DNA of 64,000 bases from Nostoc sp. LEGE 12450 (GTDB taxonomy: Bacteria > Cyanobacteriota > Cyanobacteriia > Cyanobacteriales > Nostocaceae), in the NCBI RefSeq assembly GCF_015206895.1, contig NZ_JADEXU010000009.1, positions 26,088-90,087 of the forward strand. Direction: 5' to 3'. Below, in pieces: positions 32,630-41,268 of this stretch (within the stretch, counting starts at the first letter, position 1; each line of letters starts with the position of its first letter). Under the pieces are notes generated by a model. That model saw only the letters and a program-made list of their open reading frames with translations, was not told the origin of the DNA and made no database searches. The translations under genes were made by a program, and so were the position numbers.

Positions 32630-32766
32630 GAGCCAGTGCGCCCTTGCGGCGAGCCACTCTTGTTGCAACTGGCTCTCAAAAGTCGAAAAGCTTAGAAAAC
32701 AAGCTTTTGAACTTATCTAAAAGGAAAAATGGCCTTTGAGTCTAACTTAATTCTCAAAGGCCATTT
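32630..32766 (+). promoter_or_regulatory. Three successive hairpins before the ABC transporter gene
   Basis: GAGCCAGT (32630-32637) pairs with ACTGGCTC (32668-32675). AAAAGCTT (32686-32693) pairs with AAGCTTTT (32701-32708). AAATGGCCTTTGAG (32727-32740) pairs perfectly with CTCAAAGGCCATTT (32753-32766). The last is flanked by A and T runs and could act as a terminator on either strand. The ABC transporter ATG is only 43 bases further on, so this may end the upstream transcript or attenuate entry into the transporter gene. Confidence 0.65.
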
Positions 32767-32808
32767 AAAAATTACTAGTGTAATTAGTAACGGCTACATT
32801 TTTAGAAT

Positions 32809-34836
32809 ATGCAAACTCCATCTGTGCGTGAGCAAAACACAACAAATCCTTTTTCAGCCTTGATTCAATTTTGGCAGGATGTGAAAGTAGTTGCTCAACC
32901 TTATTGGTATCCAACAAAACCAGAAGGAAGAGCCTTTTCAGATGTGATTCGCTCATGGGGAATGCTCATTTCCTTAGTATTATTAATAGTCGTAATTGTC
33001 GGTGCAAATGCTGCAAATAGTTACTGGAATCGCTATGTAATTGATATTGTTATTGAACAGAGAGACCTTGATAAATACAATAGTACTTTATGGCTGTCCA
33101 GTCTCATTATTGTTGGGATGGTCTTATTAGTAACTCTTTTGAGATATGTCAGAAAAAAAATAATTCTTGACTGGTACAAATGGCTAAATCTCCATGTTAT
33201 AGAAAAATATTTAAGTAATCAAGCTTATTATAAAATCAATTTTAAATCTGATATAGATAATCCAGATCAACGCTTATCCCAAGAAATAGAACCTATTACT
33301 AGTATTGGCTTGAGATTCTCATCTTCTTTACTAGAAAAATCTTTAGAAATGGGAAGTTCTTTGATAATTCTCTGGATAGTTTCTTCACAAATCGCAATTT
33401 ATTTAGTTATTTATACAATTGTAGGTAATTTAATAGCTATTTACTTGAATCAAGGAATAAATAAAGTTAACCAAGAAGAACTTGCATTTAAAGCAGATTT
33501 TGCCTATTGCTTAACTCATGTTCGTAATCACGCTGAATCAATCGCTTTTTTTCAGGGGGAAAATGAAGAATTAAATATAATTCAGCGTCGATTTAATAAT
33601 GTTTTAAAAACTGCTGAACGTCGACTGAATTTGGAGAGGGGACAAGATGCTTTTGGCAGAGCATATCAGTCTGCCATTAGCGTATTTTCGATGTTTATTC
33701 TTACACCTTTATTTCTTCAAGATCAAATTGATTATGGACAAATAAACCAAGCTAGTTTTGCTTGCTTTATGTTTTCTAATGCTTTAGGAGAACTAATATC
33801 TGAGTTTGGAATTTCAGGACGATTTTCTAGCTATGTAAAGCGTTTAGCAGAGTTTTCAGATGCGCTACAGGCTGCTAGTAAACAACCAGAGAACGTAAAT
33901 ACTATTAAAATTATAGAAGAAGAACGTTTAGCTTTTGAGAATGTCACTTTACAAACGCCAAATTATGAACAGGTAATCGTCGAAAACTTGTCACTAACTG
34001 TTGGGCCAGGAGAAGGTTTATTGATTGTTGGCCCTAGTGGTAGGGGTAAAAGTTCTTTGTTGAGAGCGATCGCTGGTTTGTGGAATGCAGGAACTGGTCG
34101 TCTCGTGCGTCCTCCTCTAAAAGAAGTATTATTCTTACCCCAACGCCCTTATATCATTTTAGGGACTTTGCGCGAACAGTTGCTCTATCCTCACACAGAC
34201 AGGAAAATGAGCGATCGCGAACTTGAACACATTTTGCAACAAGTTAACCTGCAACACTTACTTACCCGCGTAGATGGCTTTGATACTGAAGTTCCTTGGG
34301 AAAATATATTGTCGTTAGGAGAACAACAACGCCTCGCTTTTGCACGGCTATTAATTACACATCCTAGTTTCACTATCTTAGATGAAGCAACGAGTGCTTT
34401 AGATTTAAACAACGAAGATAGTTTATATCAACAGTTACAATCAACGAAAACAACTTTTATCAGTGTTGGACATAGAGAAAGTTTATTTAATTATCATCAA
34501 TGGGTTTTGGAATTGTCACAAGATTCCAACTGGCAACTTCTTCGTGTACAAGATTATCGGTTACAAAAAGGAAAACAAATTGGCATAAAGGCTCCTGAAA
34601 AGTGCAAAATCACAATAGATGTTACACCCATTAACAAATCTAAAAGCCAACCAGAAATATTGACAGATATAGGCACAGGTGTAGGGCTTTCTCATAAAGA
34701 AATGCAAGCATTGACAGACTCTAGTATTAACACTGTCAGAAGCAAGGCTAGCCTTGGTAAGTCTATTACTACTAAAGATGGTTTCACCTACCGCTATGAG
34801 AAAGACCCGGAGGTGTTGAAATGGATAAGAACTTAG
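32809..34836 (+). CDS. ABC transporter, fused permease-ATPase (SbmA/ABCD-like)
   Basis: 675 residues. The N-terminal half has several membrane helices (SLVLLIVVIVGANAANSYWN near 56, LIIVGMVLLVTLL near 98, LIILWIVSSQIAIYLVIYTI near 186). The ATPase half has Walker A GPSGRGKSS near 406, signature LSLGEQQRLAF near 503 and Walker B FTILDEATSALD near 524. The layout fits the YddA/SbmA/ABCD group, whose members move peptides or acyl-CoA. An unusual C-terminal tail of about 90 residues (SLGKSITTKDGFTYRYEK) follows. In other microviridin loci an ABC transporter (MdnE) is needed for export; by position this may be its counterpart, but it sits behind a hairpin leader. Confidence 0.88.
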   Translation: MQTPSVREQNTTNPFSALIQFWQDVKVVAQPYWYPTKPEGRAFSDVIRSWGMLISLVLLIVVIVGANAANSYWNRYVIDIVIEQRDLDKYNSTLWLSSLIIVGMVLLVTLLRYVRKKIILDWYKWLNLHVIEKYLSNQAYYKINFKSDIDNPDQRLSQEIEPITSIGLRFSSSLLEKSLEMGSSLIILWIVSSQIAIYLVIYTIVGNLIAIYLNQGINKVNQEELAFKADFAYCLTHVRNHAESIAFFQGENEELNIIQRRFNNVLKTAERRLNLERGQDAFGRAYQSAISVFSMFILTPLFLQDQIDYGQINQASFACFMFSNALGELISEFGISGRFSSYVKRLAEFSDALQAASKQPENVNTIKIIEEERLAFENVTLQTPNYEQVIVENLSLTVGPGEGLLIVGPSGRGKSSLLRAIAGLWNAGTGRLVRPPLKEVLFLPQRPYIILGTLREQLLYPHTDRKMSDRELEHILQQVNLQHLLTRVDGFDTEVPWENILSLGEQQRLAFARLLITHPSFTILDEATSALDLNNEDSLYQQLQSTKTTFISVGHRESLFNYHQWVLELSQDSNWQLLRVQDYRLQKGKQIGIKAPEKCKITIDVTPINKSKSQPEILTDIGTGVGLSHKEMQALTDSSINTVRSKASLGKSITTKDGFTYRYEKDPEVLKWIRT

Positions 34837-34852
34837 CGATTTGAGGATAAAC

Positions 34853-35284
34853 ATGAGTAATAGCAAACTTTCTGATATAGAAATAGAAATTTTACTATTG
34901 GGTAAATGGCGTTTTAATACGTTTTCAGAAAAAATCACTATTGAATTTAAAGATGATATGACTTATGAGCAAACTAGGGTTCAAATATTGCTTTTCTCCA
35001 AGCCAAAGGAACTAATAACAGGTAATAAATTTACTGGGGTATGGTACGTCAGCAAAAAAAAATTGTATTTAAATGTTAAAAATATGCCAAAATCATTTTT
35101 TAATTTCCGGATACCATTAGCTTTTAAGATTTCTATTGCAGATATCATAGCTACTTTAGGTTCTGTGTTTATGCCAGAAATTTATGAAGTTATTACAATT
35201 AATAGTTCGAAATTTCTCATAAAGGATAAAGAGCAATCAATTATGGGGACAAAAATAAATAAAAACCCAAGTTTTGGATTATAA
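34853..35284 (+). CDS. Hypothetical protein, 143 residues
   Basis: ATG 34853 with GAGGA about 7 bases upstream; a TTG at 34841 is less likely. It starts 16 bases after the ABC transporter stop, so it is probably in the same operon. The body looks beta-rich (LLGKWRFNTFSEKITIEF, KFTGVWYVSKKKLYLNV), reminiscent of lipocalin-like small proteins, with one apolar stretch (FKISIADIIATLGSVF). I do not recognise the family. Confidence 0.7.
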   Translation: MSNSKLSDIEIEILLLGKWRFNTFSEKITIEFKDDMTYEQTRVQILLFSKPKELITGNKFTGVWYVSKKKLYLNVKNMPKSFFNFRIPLAFKISIADIIATLGSVFMPEIYEVITINSSKFLIKDKEQSIMGTKINKNPSFGL

Positions 35285-35291
35285 AACTTGG
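35267..35291 (+). terminator. Hairpin over the stop codon of the 34853 gene
   Basis: CCAAGTTTT (35267-35275) pairs with AAAACTTGG (35283-35291). The T run after it is broken (TTGTG), so it is only a weak terminator candidate. Confidence 0.35.
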
Positions 35292-35695
35292 TTGTGTTGC
35301 ATAAAGTAAAACTAGAATTTTCTCGTTAAGTCTCTCAATATGGTTGTCAAGCTTTTTTAGGTTCGCGTAGCGTGTCGTAGACAGACGCTACATAAATATA
35401 GATGTCAATAAGTAAGTCGTGGAGAAAATTTACAAGTATGTGACAAAGAATTAAGCAGAAGAAGAGGAATTTTGCAACCATATCTCTAAGCGATAAGCCT
35501 GACGGCATGGCTACGCTTACCGCCGATTGAATGAGCGTGCAATATCAATCGGGTATGCTCTAAGTTTGGGATAAGGTATTGCACTGCCGGAAGTTTTCAG
35601 TAATGGAACCGTACTCAAGAAGGCTTATGAGTTTTTGCTAATCCAAAAGTGCAATTTTCCAGCGTGATTGAGCCGCACTGTCAAATGACGGCGGT

Positions 35696-35887
35696 TTTAT
35701 CCCTGATGGAGACCAAATTGTTAGTAAAACATATATGACAAGGGTGGAAAATGAAAATACCCGATTACGTCATTATCTTGCACGCCTTCACCGCAAAACC
35801 TTGTGCTATTCTAAGCCTGAAGAAATGCTGAGATACCCAGTTAAATTATTACTTCATTATCTAAAGTATAAAACTGTACCTATATAA
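35696..35887 (+). pseudogene. IS1-family transposase, C-terminal remnant
   Basis: An open stretch of 63 codons plus stop reads FIPDGDQIVSKTYMTRVE, NTRLRHYLARLHRKTLCYSK and LLLHYLK. This is the C-terminal part of IS1-type transposases found in cyanobacteria. The frame upstream is not recognisable and no start or terminal repeats were found. The rest of 35285-36085 holds a GCGTAGCGTGTCGTAGACAG repeat near 35365 and otherwise nothing coding. Confidence 0.75.
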
Positions 35888-35973
35888 ACCAATTCATCTC
35901 TTCATTCAGCAACGCCAGTTATTTTAGGTAGCATCGACATCATTATGGGTTCGGTCGATCACTAGCAATGGTT

Positions 35974-36069
35974 AATTAGATATCTCCGAAAATGAATATA
36001 GAGACGCAGCAGTGCTACGTCTCTACAAGGGTTTCAGGCAACCAATAATTAATTTCTGGAGATATTAGT
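35974..36069. repeat. MITE-like palindromic element
   Basis: The ends are imperfect inverted repeats (ATTAGATATCTCCGAAA against TTTCTGGAGATATTAG). Inside is a small hairpin, GAGACGCAGCAGTGCTACGTCTC. No target duplication was recognised. Confidence 0.5.
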
Positions 36070-36085
36070 AGCGACCTGAAAGGCT

Positions 36086-36772
36086 TCATTCAGCTTCTAA
36101 TTTTTTTCTCACAGTCTGAAGAGCAGGAGGTATAGCTGTTCCCATAGCCTCTGCCAACTCCTTAGGAGGCTTTTGCAGAGAAGGCGATCGCATATATTCA
36201 CCTGTATGAACACGAGAAACAGGCTTCATGTGATGCGTAGTACTGTAATAGCGATGGGTTTGAATAATTTTGCCCCGTTCCTGCATTGATTCATTAGATA
36301 TTTTCTTGCGAAGTTTGATAATCGCATCCATGATTGCTTCAGGACGAGGTGGACAACCAGGTATATAAACATCTATGGGGAATAATTTATCAGCCCCATG
36401 AGCAGTCGGAGAATCGGCGCTAAACATACCTCCAGTAATCATGCAGGCTCCCATCGCAATGACATACTTTGGCTCAGGCATTTGCTCATAAAGCCGCATT
36501 GTTGGTTGAGACATTTTCATGTTGAGAGTACCTACCAAAATGATTAAGTCCGTTTGGCGGGGACTAGCACGAGGAATTAAACCAAATCTATCAAAATCGA
36601 ATCGTGAGCCAATCAACGCCGCAAATTCAATGAAACAACAAGCAGTTCCGTACAACAGTGGATATAAGCTTGAGAGCCTAGCTCAATTATACAGATCGTC
36701 TAATGTTGTTAAGATGATATTTTCTGATAGTTGATTCGTTATTTCGTATCTACTTGGGCTAATGATTTTTCC
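36086..36772 (-). pseudogene. ndhK: ndhK-like NADH dehydrogenase subunit, broken by UGA
   Basis: The reading frame 36685-36086 codes a clear NdhK/NuoB-type subunit with the N2 cluster ligands ([31 protein letters not shown]). The conserved frame continues upstream to about 36772 (LSENIILTTLDDLYN), but at 36685-36683 a TGA stands where the family has Trp in YNWARLSSL. No ATG lies at the 5' end. A TTG at 36655 could start only a 189-residue product lacking the N-terminal part. It stands alone, not in an ndhC-K-J operon, so it looks like a decaying extra copy. UGA readthrough or a sequencing error are the alternatives. Confidence 0.8.
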
Positions 36773-36778
36773 TGATCA

Positions 36779-37293
36779 AAATAGTTATCGCTATGGGAAT
36801 CATTAGAATTTATAATTATGTTTTAACTATATGTAGTGATTGATTAAAACTGTTACTTTGCAATGTTTTATAATGTATATTCTATAAGTTTTGGGCGTTC
36901 ATATTGTGGGTAAATCAGCATCAAAAATTATTCAAAGCATTACTGTAGTTATAAAATTATCTGCTACCAAAAAAGACTTTAATAATATTGGTATTCATCC
37001 ATCGAGTGCCAAATACTTTTTTCTTTATAAGTGTTAATGCTTAATTTTATTAAAGTTTACACTTAAAAATTAAACCTTTTGGCAAGCTGATAGTTTAAAT
37101 TCCACAACTATAGTAAGAGAATAATATCCTTAGTCACTTTTAAGATGGAAGTACAATACAGCAATTTGAAAACATTAGATTTACGATCTGTGATCGCCTA
37201 CGGCTAGGTGTAGCCCATCGCGCTAACACTGCCGCTCCTTTGACAGGATCTAAAATCATAGTCAAGAACACAAACTTTTGATAACTAATTATT
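36779..37293. other. Intergenic, no supported gene
   Basis: AT-rich spacer upstream of the erythromycin-esterase-family gene. A 43-codon GTG frame (36906-37037) has no ribosome site or recognisable features. A GATCGCCTACGGCTAGGTG-type repeat lies near 37191-37225. Confidence 0.5.
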
Positions 37294-38640
37294 ATGTCAG
37301 AAGCAACAGCAACACAGCTAACCGATGCATTACATGAAGTAGCGCATCCACTGACAGGTGCCGCCCAAGACTACGACCCACTCATGGATTTAATTGGTAA
37401 TGCCCGCTTTGTGCTGATTGGCGAAGCGTCTCACGGCACTCATGAATTTTATGAACAACGGGCTCTTATTACTAAGCGGCTAATTCAAGAAAAAGGCTTT
37501 ACGGCTATAGCAGTGGAGGCAGACTGGCCGGATGCCTACCGTGTTAATCGATATGTACGGGGAATTAATGACAACCCTACACCAGCTGAAGCGACCGCAG
37601 GCTTCAAGGGTTTTCCAAGTTGGATGTGGCGCAACACGGATGTGGTGAACTTCATCGGTTGGCTACGTCAGTATAATGATGCACTACCGCAAGATAGAAA
37701 CAAAGTTGGCTTTTACGGGCTTGACCTTTACAGTATGTATACCTCAATATCGGAGGTTCTTGCTTACCTGGACAAAGTTGACCCAGAAGCTGCACAACGG
37801 GCACGCTACCGATATTCTTGCTTGGAACACTTTGAAGAAGATACCAAAGCTTATGGCTATGCGGCTGCTTTTGGACTAAGCGAGTCTTGTGAGAAAGAAG
37901 TTATTAATCAATTGATGGAATTGCAACGCCGGATTGCGGAGTATGCAGGGCGTGATGGTCAGGTTGCAGAAGACGAGTTCTTTTATGCCGAACAGAACGC
38001 CCGACTGGTTAAGAATGCCGAGGAATACTACCGCTCAATGTTTCATGGGCAAGTGTTGTCTTGGAACATACGCGATCGCCACATGGCAGAAACCCTAGAT
38101 CACCTCGCCGCCCATTTAGATAAGCAAGGAGACCGCTCAAAGATTGTGGTTTGGGCGCACAACTCGCACCTGGGCTATGTACGAGCAACCGATATGGGAA
38201 TTGCGGGTGAACTCAACCTCGGGCAATTGGTACGAGATAAATATGGTGATGATACCGTACTTATAGGCTTTACAACTTATACGGGTACAGTTACGGCTGC
38301 TTCTGGTTGGGGTGGTGTAACTGAACTTAAACAAGTTCGTCCAGCATTATCTGACAGTTACGAAGCTTTATTTCATGAAGCAGGTTTACCTCAATTTTTA
38401 CTGAATTTACGGCAAGAAAATCAAGCAGTTACAGGACTAGAAAAACCGCGATTAGAGCGAGCGATCGGTGTAATTTACCTGCCCGAAACCGAGCGTCAAA
38501 GCCATTATTTCTACGCTCGACTACCTGACCAGTTTGATGCTGTAATCCATATTGATGACACTACGGGAGTGCAACCATTAGATCGCACTCCCTCTTGGGA
38601 AACAACTGAACCACCAGAGACATTTCCTTTCGCCGTCTAA
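37294..38640 (+). CDS. Erythromycin esterase family protein
   Basis: 448 residues covering the whole family domain. Recognisable blocks: FVLIGEASHGTHEFYEQRA near 35-55, AVEADWPDAYRVNRYVRG near 78-95, KVGFYGLDLYS near 143-152, KIVVWAHNSHLG near 282-293, with the conserved His and Glu residues expected at the metal/catalytic site. The founding enzymes (EreA/EreB) open macrolide lactones, but many bacterial members have unknown substrates. It stands alone with spacers on both sides. Possible roles are detoxification or hydrolysis of some ester or lactone; no substrate is indicated. Confidence 0.9.
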   Translation: MSEATATQLTDALHEVAHPLTGAAQDYDPLMDLIGNARFVLIGEASHGTHEFYEQRALITKRLIQEKGFTAIAVEADWPDAYRVNRYVRGINDNPTPAEATAGFKGFPSWMWRNTDVVNFIGWLRQYNDALPQDRNKVGFYGLDLYSMYTSISEVLAYLDKVDPEAAQRARYRYSCLEHFEEDTKAYGYAAAFGLSESCEKEVINQLMELQRRIAEYAGRDGQVAEDEFFYAEQNARLVKNAEEYYRSMFHGQVLSWNIRDRHMAETLDHLAAHLDKQGDRSKIVVWAHNSHLGYVRATDMGIAGELNLGQLVRDKYGDDTVLIGFTTYTGTVTAASGWGGVTELKQVRPALSDSYEALFHEAGLPQFLLNLRQENQAVTGLEKPRLERAIGVIYLPETERQSHYFYARLPDQFDAVIHIDDTTGVQPLDRTPSWETTEPPETFPFAV

Positions 38641-38834
38641 ATCAATCAGTGAGTTATTCGTCTAATAGTAAAGTTGTTAGGTAAGGCTACATAAACCATT
38701 AGATACATGATTGAGTCAATAGCAAATTAAGCGGCAATTTTACTGAGTGTTAGATGGTACGGTTATCCTCTACCTGTAAGGACTCTTTCTCATTGCTAGA
38801 CTGAGAAATCTATTTACTCAGCCTTTAGCAGAAC

Positions 38835-39380
38835 TTAAGTTGCAAGATTGTTGTCGCCGCCCTCTAAAATAGTCCCCTCTAAATTGGCATCCTCTAAATT
38901 AGCTCCTGTGAGATTGCTTCTTTCTAATGCAGCTTGGTACAGATTTGCCTGATGTAAATCCGCGATCGCCAAATCTGCCCCGCTCAAATCTGCTGCTTCC
39001 AAATTAGCTTCACTCAAATCAGCTTCACGGATGTCAGCGTGACTAAGAATCGCCTGTTCCAAGTTAGCAGCTTTGAGATTAGCCTGATTTAAAACGGCTT
39101 CATCAAGAATTGCACCTTCTAATATTGCATTGTCAAGAATTGCATCACTCAAATCGGCTTTACTTAAATTAGCCCCTCTTAAATCTGCACCATTGAGCGT
39201 AGCCCCGCTTAAGTCAGCCCGGCTGAGATTCGCCTGTTGCAAATTTGCTTCATCCAGCATCGCCCCATGTAAGATCGCACCACTGAGATTGATGTTTTCT
39301 AAGACTGCACCCCTCAAGTCAGCGATACTAAAGTCTCGCTCTCCTGCGGCATATAGTTGCCTGAGTTCTTCTACGTCCAT
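38835..39380 (-). CDS. Pentapeptide-repeat protein
   Basis: 181 residues. After a short N-terminal segment (MDVEELRQLYAAGERDFS) almost the whole chain is A(D/N)Lxx repeats, about 30 in tandem (LSGATLNGADLRGANLSKAD), which fold as a right-handed quadrilateral beta-helix. No membrane segment. Such proteins are abundant in Nostoc and their roles are mostly unknown; a gyrase-protecting role is known for a few but cannot be claimed here. The repeats make the DNA itself repetitive. Confidence 0.93.
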   Translation of the reverse strand: MDVEELRQLYAAGERDFSIADLRGAVLENINLSGAILHGAMLDEANLQQANLSRADLSGATLNGADLRGANLSKADLSDAILDNAILEGAILDEAVLNQANLKAANLEQAILSHADIREADLSEANLEAADLSGADLAIADLHQANLYQAALERSNLTGANLEDANLEGTILEGGDNNLAT

Positions 39381-39543
39381 CGACTAATACCCCGTTTTTG
39401 TTCAAATACAAGACTTGAGCTTTTTGTTGAAATGATGGATTGCTGAAAATACTTCAAAGCCGGAACACTTATTTCAGGAGATCCAAAAAATAAGATGCCC
39501 AGTCCTTCTCCTGCGATCGCCGTTGAAAGCAATTTGAACTAGA

Positions 39544-39939
39544 CTACTCTTGAAGGTTGGTTTCAGCATCAATCGGCATCCCAATCGGGTCGGTATCAGG
39601 CAAAGTTCCTTGCATCCGATCGCTCGGAATGTCTGGATTGTTCTGGAGATTGACGGAACCCTTTTCGGAGAGTTGCTCGTCTGTAGAATAAGGCCCCATA
39701 ATAGTAGAAGCTCCAGCAGTTTTGGGATCGCCACTTGCGTCAGCTTTTGTAAAGTTGGTAGCAATAGGGAAGTTAGTCGGATCTCCCTCCGGTTCGTTTC
39801 CTCCGATTGCGGCTTGTGCATCTAACATTGCACTCCCTGCAACATTAGTAGGTGTATTAGGTTCGGCTTGCCCTGATGCAACAACAGATTGATCTGGGGA
39901 AATAGCTGGATTTGATAGAGATGGGTCGTTCTCGCTCAT
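39544..39939 (-). CDS. Disordered acidic protein, unknown function
   Basis: 131 residues from ATG 39939 (MSENDPSLSNP); an in-frame upstream extension to 40080 looks untranslated. Rich in Asn, Asp, Pro, Ser and Thr with no apolar core (VASGQAEPNTPTNVAGSAML, SDRMQGTLPDTDPIGMP). Probably intrinsically disordered. Family not recognised. Together with the small proteins at 40587 and 57628 it belongs to a type often seen in stress-tolerant cyanobacteria, but no function can be assigned. Confidence 0.7.
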   Translation of the reverse strand: MSENDPSLSNPAISPDQSVVASGQAEPNTPTNVAGSAMLDAQAAIGGNEPEGDPTNFPIATNFTKADASGDPKTAGASTIMGPYSTDEQLSEKGSVNLQNNPDIPSDRMQGTLPDTDPIGMPIDAETNLQE

Positions 39940-40076
39940 ATTTTTATCCAAAATATTAGTAATAGCAAAATAAGGGTAATCAGGTGTTTTGCATGGCAGG
40001 TGTAGATGCAAAGCGGTGATACCATTTCTTTGTGAGGTTGCGCCAAACCCTTTTAACTTCTTTCTTTGTGTCCTAC

Positions 40077-40200
40077 CCAATACTTTTCGGTTAAGGGGGA
40101 AAGGGGAAAGGGAAAAGGTTTGAATTTCCCTTTCCCCATTACCCTTTAACCTTTCCCCAGACCAAAAGAGAGATTATTGGGTTTAACCGAAAAGTATTGG
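40077..40200. mobile_element. MITE, 124 bp, with 8-bp target duplication
   Basis: Perfect 18-bp terminal inverted repeats CCAATACTTTTCGGTTAA. The direct repeat TGTCCTAC lies on both sides (40069-40076 and 40201-40208). Inside are G/A-rich and C/T-rich arms (AAAGGGGAAAGGG...CCCTTTCCCC). It has no coding capacity. A second member with the same internal arms lies at 53393-53519. Confidence 0.9.
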
Positions 40201-40297
40201 TGTCCTACCCTGCGGGAAGCCACTTCTCTTGGAGACGCTCCGCGAACGTGCCTATGCGTCTTTCTCTAACGAGACGCTGCGCGTAGCTTGCTTCGAC

Positions 40298-40430
40298 CTA
40301 GTAGTCTGCCAACCCAAAAATGCTGCGTTATGGCTGGGTAAAGGGGAAGGGGTAAGGGTTAAGGGATTTGAAACCTTTCCCCCTTCCCCTTTACCCTTTA
40401 CCCCGCCAAGTTCACTTGGCGAACTACTAG
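40298..40430. repeat. MITE-like inverted-repeat element, 133 bp
   Basis: The ends CTAGTAGTCTGCCAA and TTGGCGAACTACTAG are inverted repeats with two differences. The centre again carries GGGTAAAGGGG / CCCCTTTACCC arms, and the right end has a nested GCCAAGTTCACTTGGC palindrome. No target duplication seen. It directly follows a run of GAGACGCTGCGCGTAGC-type repeats (40228-40290). Confidence 0.7.
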
Positions 40431-40462
40431 GAGTATGCCGTTTGTTTTTCCTTCTTAGTATT

Positions 40463-40553
40463 AGGACTTACGCAAAACTACACGCGCTAGGGGCAATTCA
40501 TGAATTGCCTCTACCTGGAAATTAGGGTTTGGGCTATTGTTTGCGTAAGTCCT
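40463..40553. repeat. MITE-like element, 91 bp
   Basis: The terminal inverted repeat AGGACTTACGCAAA is perfect at both ends. The centre has the palindrome GGGCAATTCATGAATTGCCT. Confidence 0.7.
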
Positions 40554-40586
40554 GTTCAAAAATCAAATATGAGCCCTATCGTTACT

Positions 40587-40799
40587 TCAGGTACTAGTAT
40601 TTGATTTTTCGCCTGGGCGTTCGGTAGCAGGAGGGAACTTAACACTTTCTTCGACTCTATGGACTTCTGTATTAGTCTGCTCCTCAGACAGGAGATCGTC
40701 AGGATTTAATGATTGATCGGCAGCATCATCAATTACTCCATTGGCATTAATATTGGGTTTATTAGAAGCACCTTTATGGCTAGCATGTCCACCAGGCAT
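40587..40799 (-). CDS. Small hydrophilic protein, 70 residues
   Basis: MPGGHASHKGASNKPNINAN start, then an acidic middle (LNPDDLLSEEQTNTEVHRVE) and a Pro/Lys-rich end. No apolar segment, probably disordered. GAGAGG stands shortly upstream of the ATG. Family not recognised; composition resembles the proteins at 39544 and 57628. Confidence 0.6.
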   Translation of the reverse strand: MPGGHASHKGASNKPNINANGVIDDAADQSLNPDDLLSEEQTNTEVHRVEESVKFPPATERPGEKSNTST

Positions 40800-41031
40800 A
40801 ACTATTACCTCTCATTTTTATAACTAAGCACCCCTAGCCTAAACTCTTTTGTTTGGAGAAATACACTATCAGAAGGCTTATAGCAGAACTATCAGAATCC
40901 AGTCTGGAGTTATATAGATTTCTCGTAAGGGCATAGCAATGCTGTGGCCCTAAGTATTTGTATGATTATTTTTAAAGTGAAATGGTATTACAAAAAAGTT
41001 AAAAACCATCTTTTCTAATCAGGGATGCTTA

Positions 41032-41175
41032 AGAGGTTGTTTGAAAAGTGGTGACTGAGGTATCCAAAACTTTAGATCCTCCTAAATCCTCCTTTTTAAG
41101 GAGGACTTTGAAAAGGTTATTCCCCGTTAAAAAAAAGGGAGCTGAATACAAGCGTAGAATTTTCAAACATCCTCT
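41032..41175. repeat. MITE-like element, 144 bp
   Basis: The ends AGAGGTTGTTTGAAAA and TTTTCAAACATCCTCT are inverted repeats with one difference. The internal hairpin has TCCTCCTTTTTAAGGAGGA arms. No coding capacity. Confidence 0.7.
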
Positions 41176-41268
41176 AGGACAGTTTGCTGATGAACTAATT
41201 CAAGAGGTGGACAAACATTAATAAATGGGTAGGTTTGTCCAGAAATTAAGTTACAGTTTCAAATCCTG

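Noticed and set aside
29977..34836. A CBASS or other patatin-effector defence system around the LamG-patatin gene
   Set aside because: No nucleotidyltransferase (CD-NTase), sensor or helper gene is nearby; the neighbours are RiPP ligases and a transporter.
36906..37037. 43-codon GTG frame upstream of the esterase gene
   Set aside because: No Shine-Dalgarno sequence, no recognisable content.
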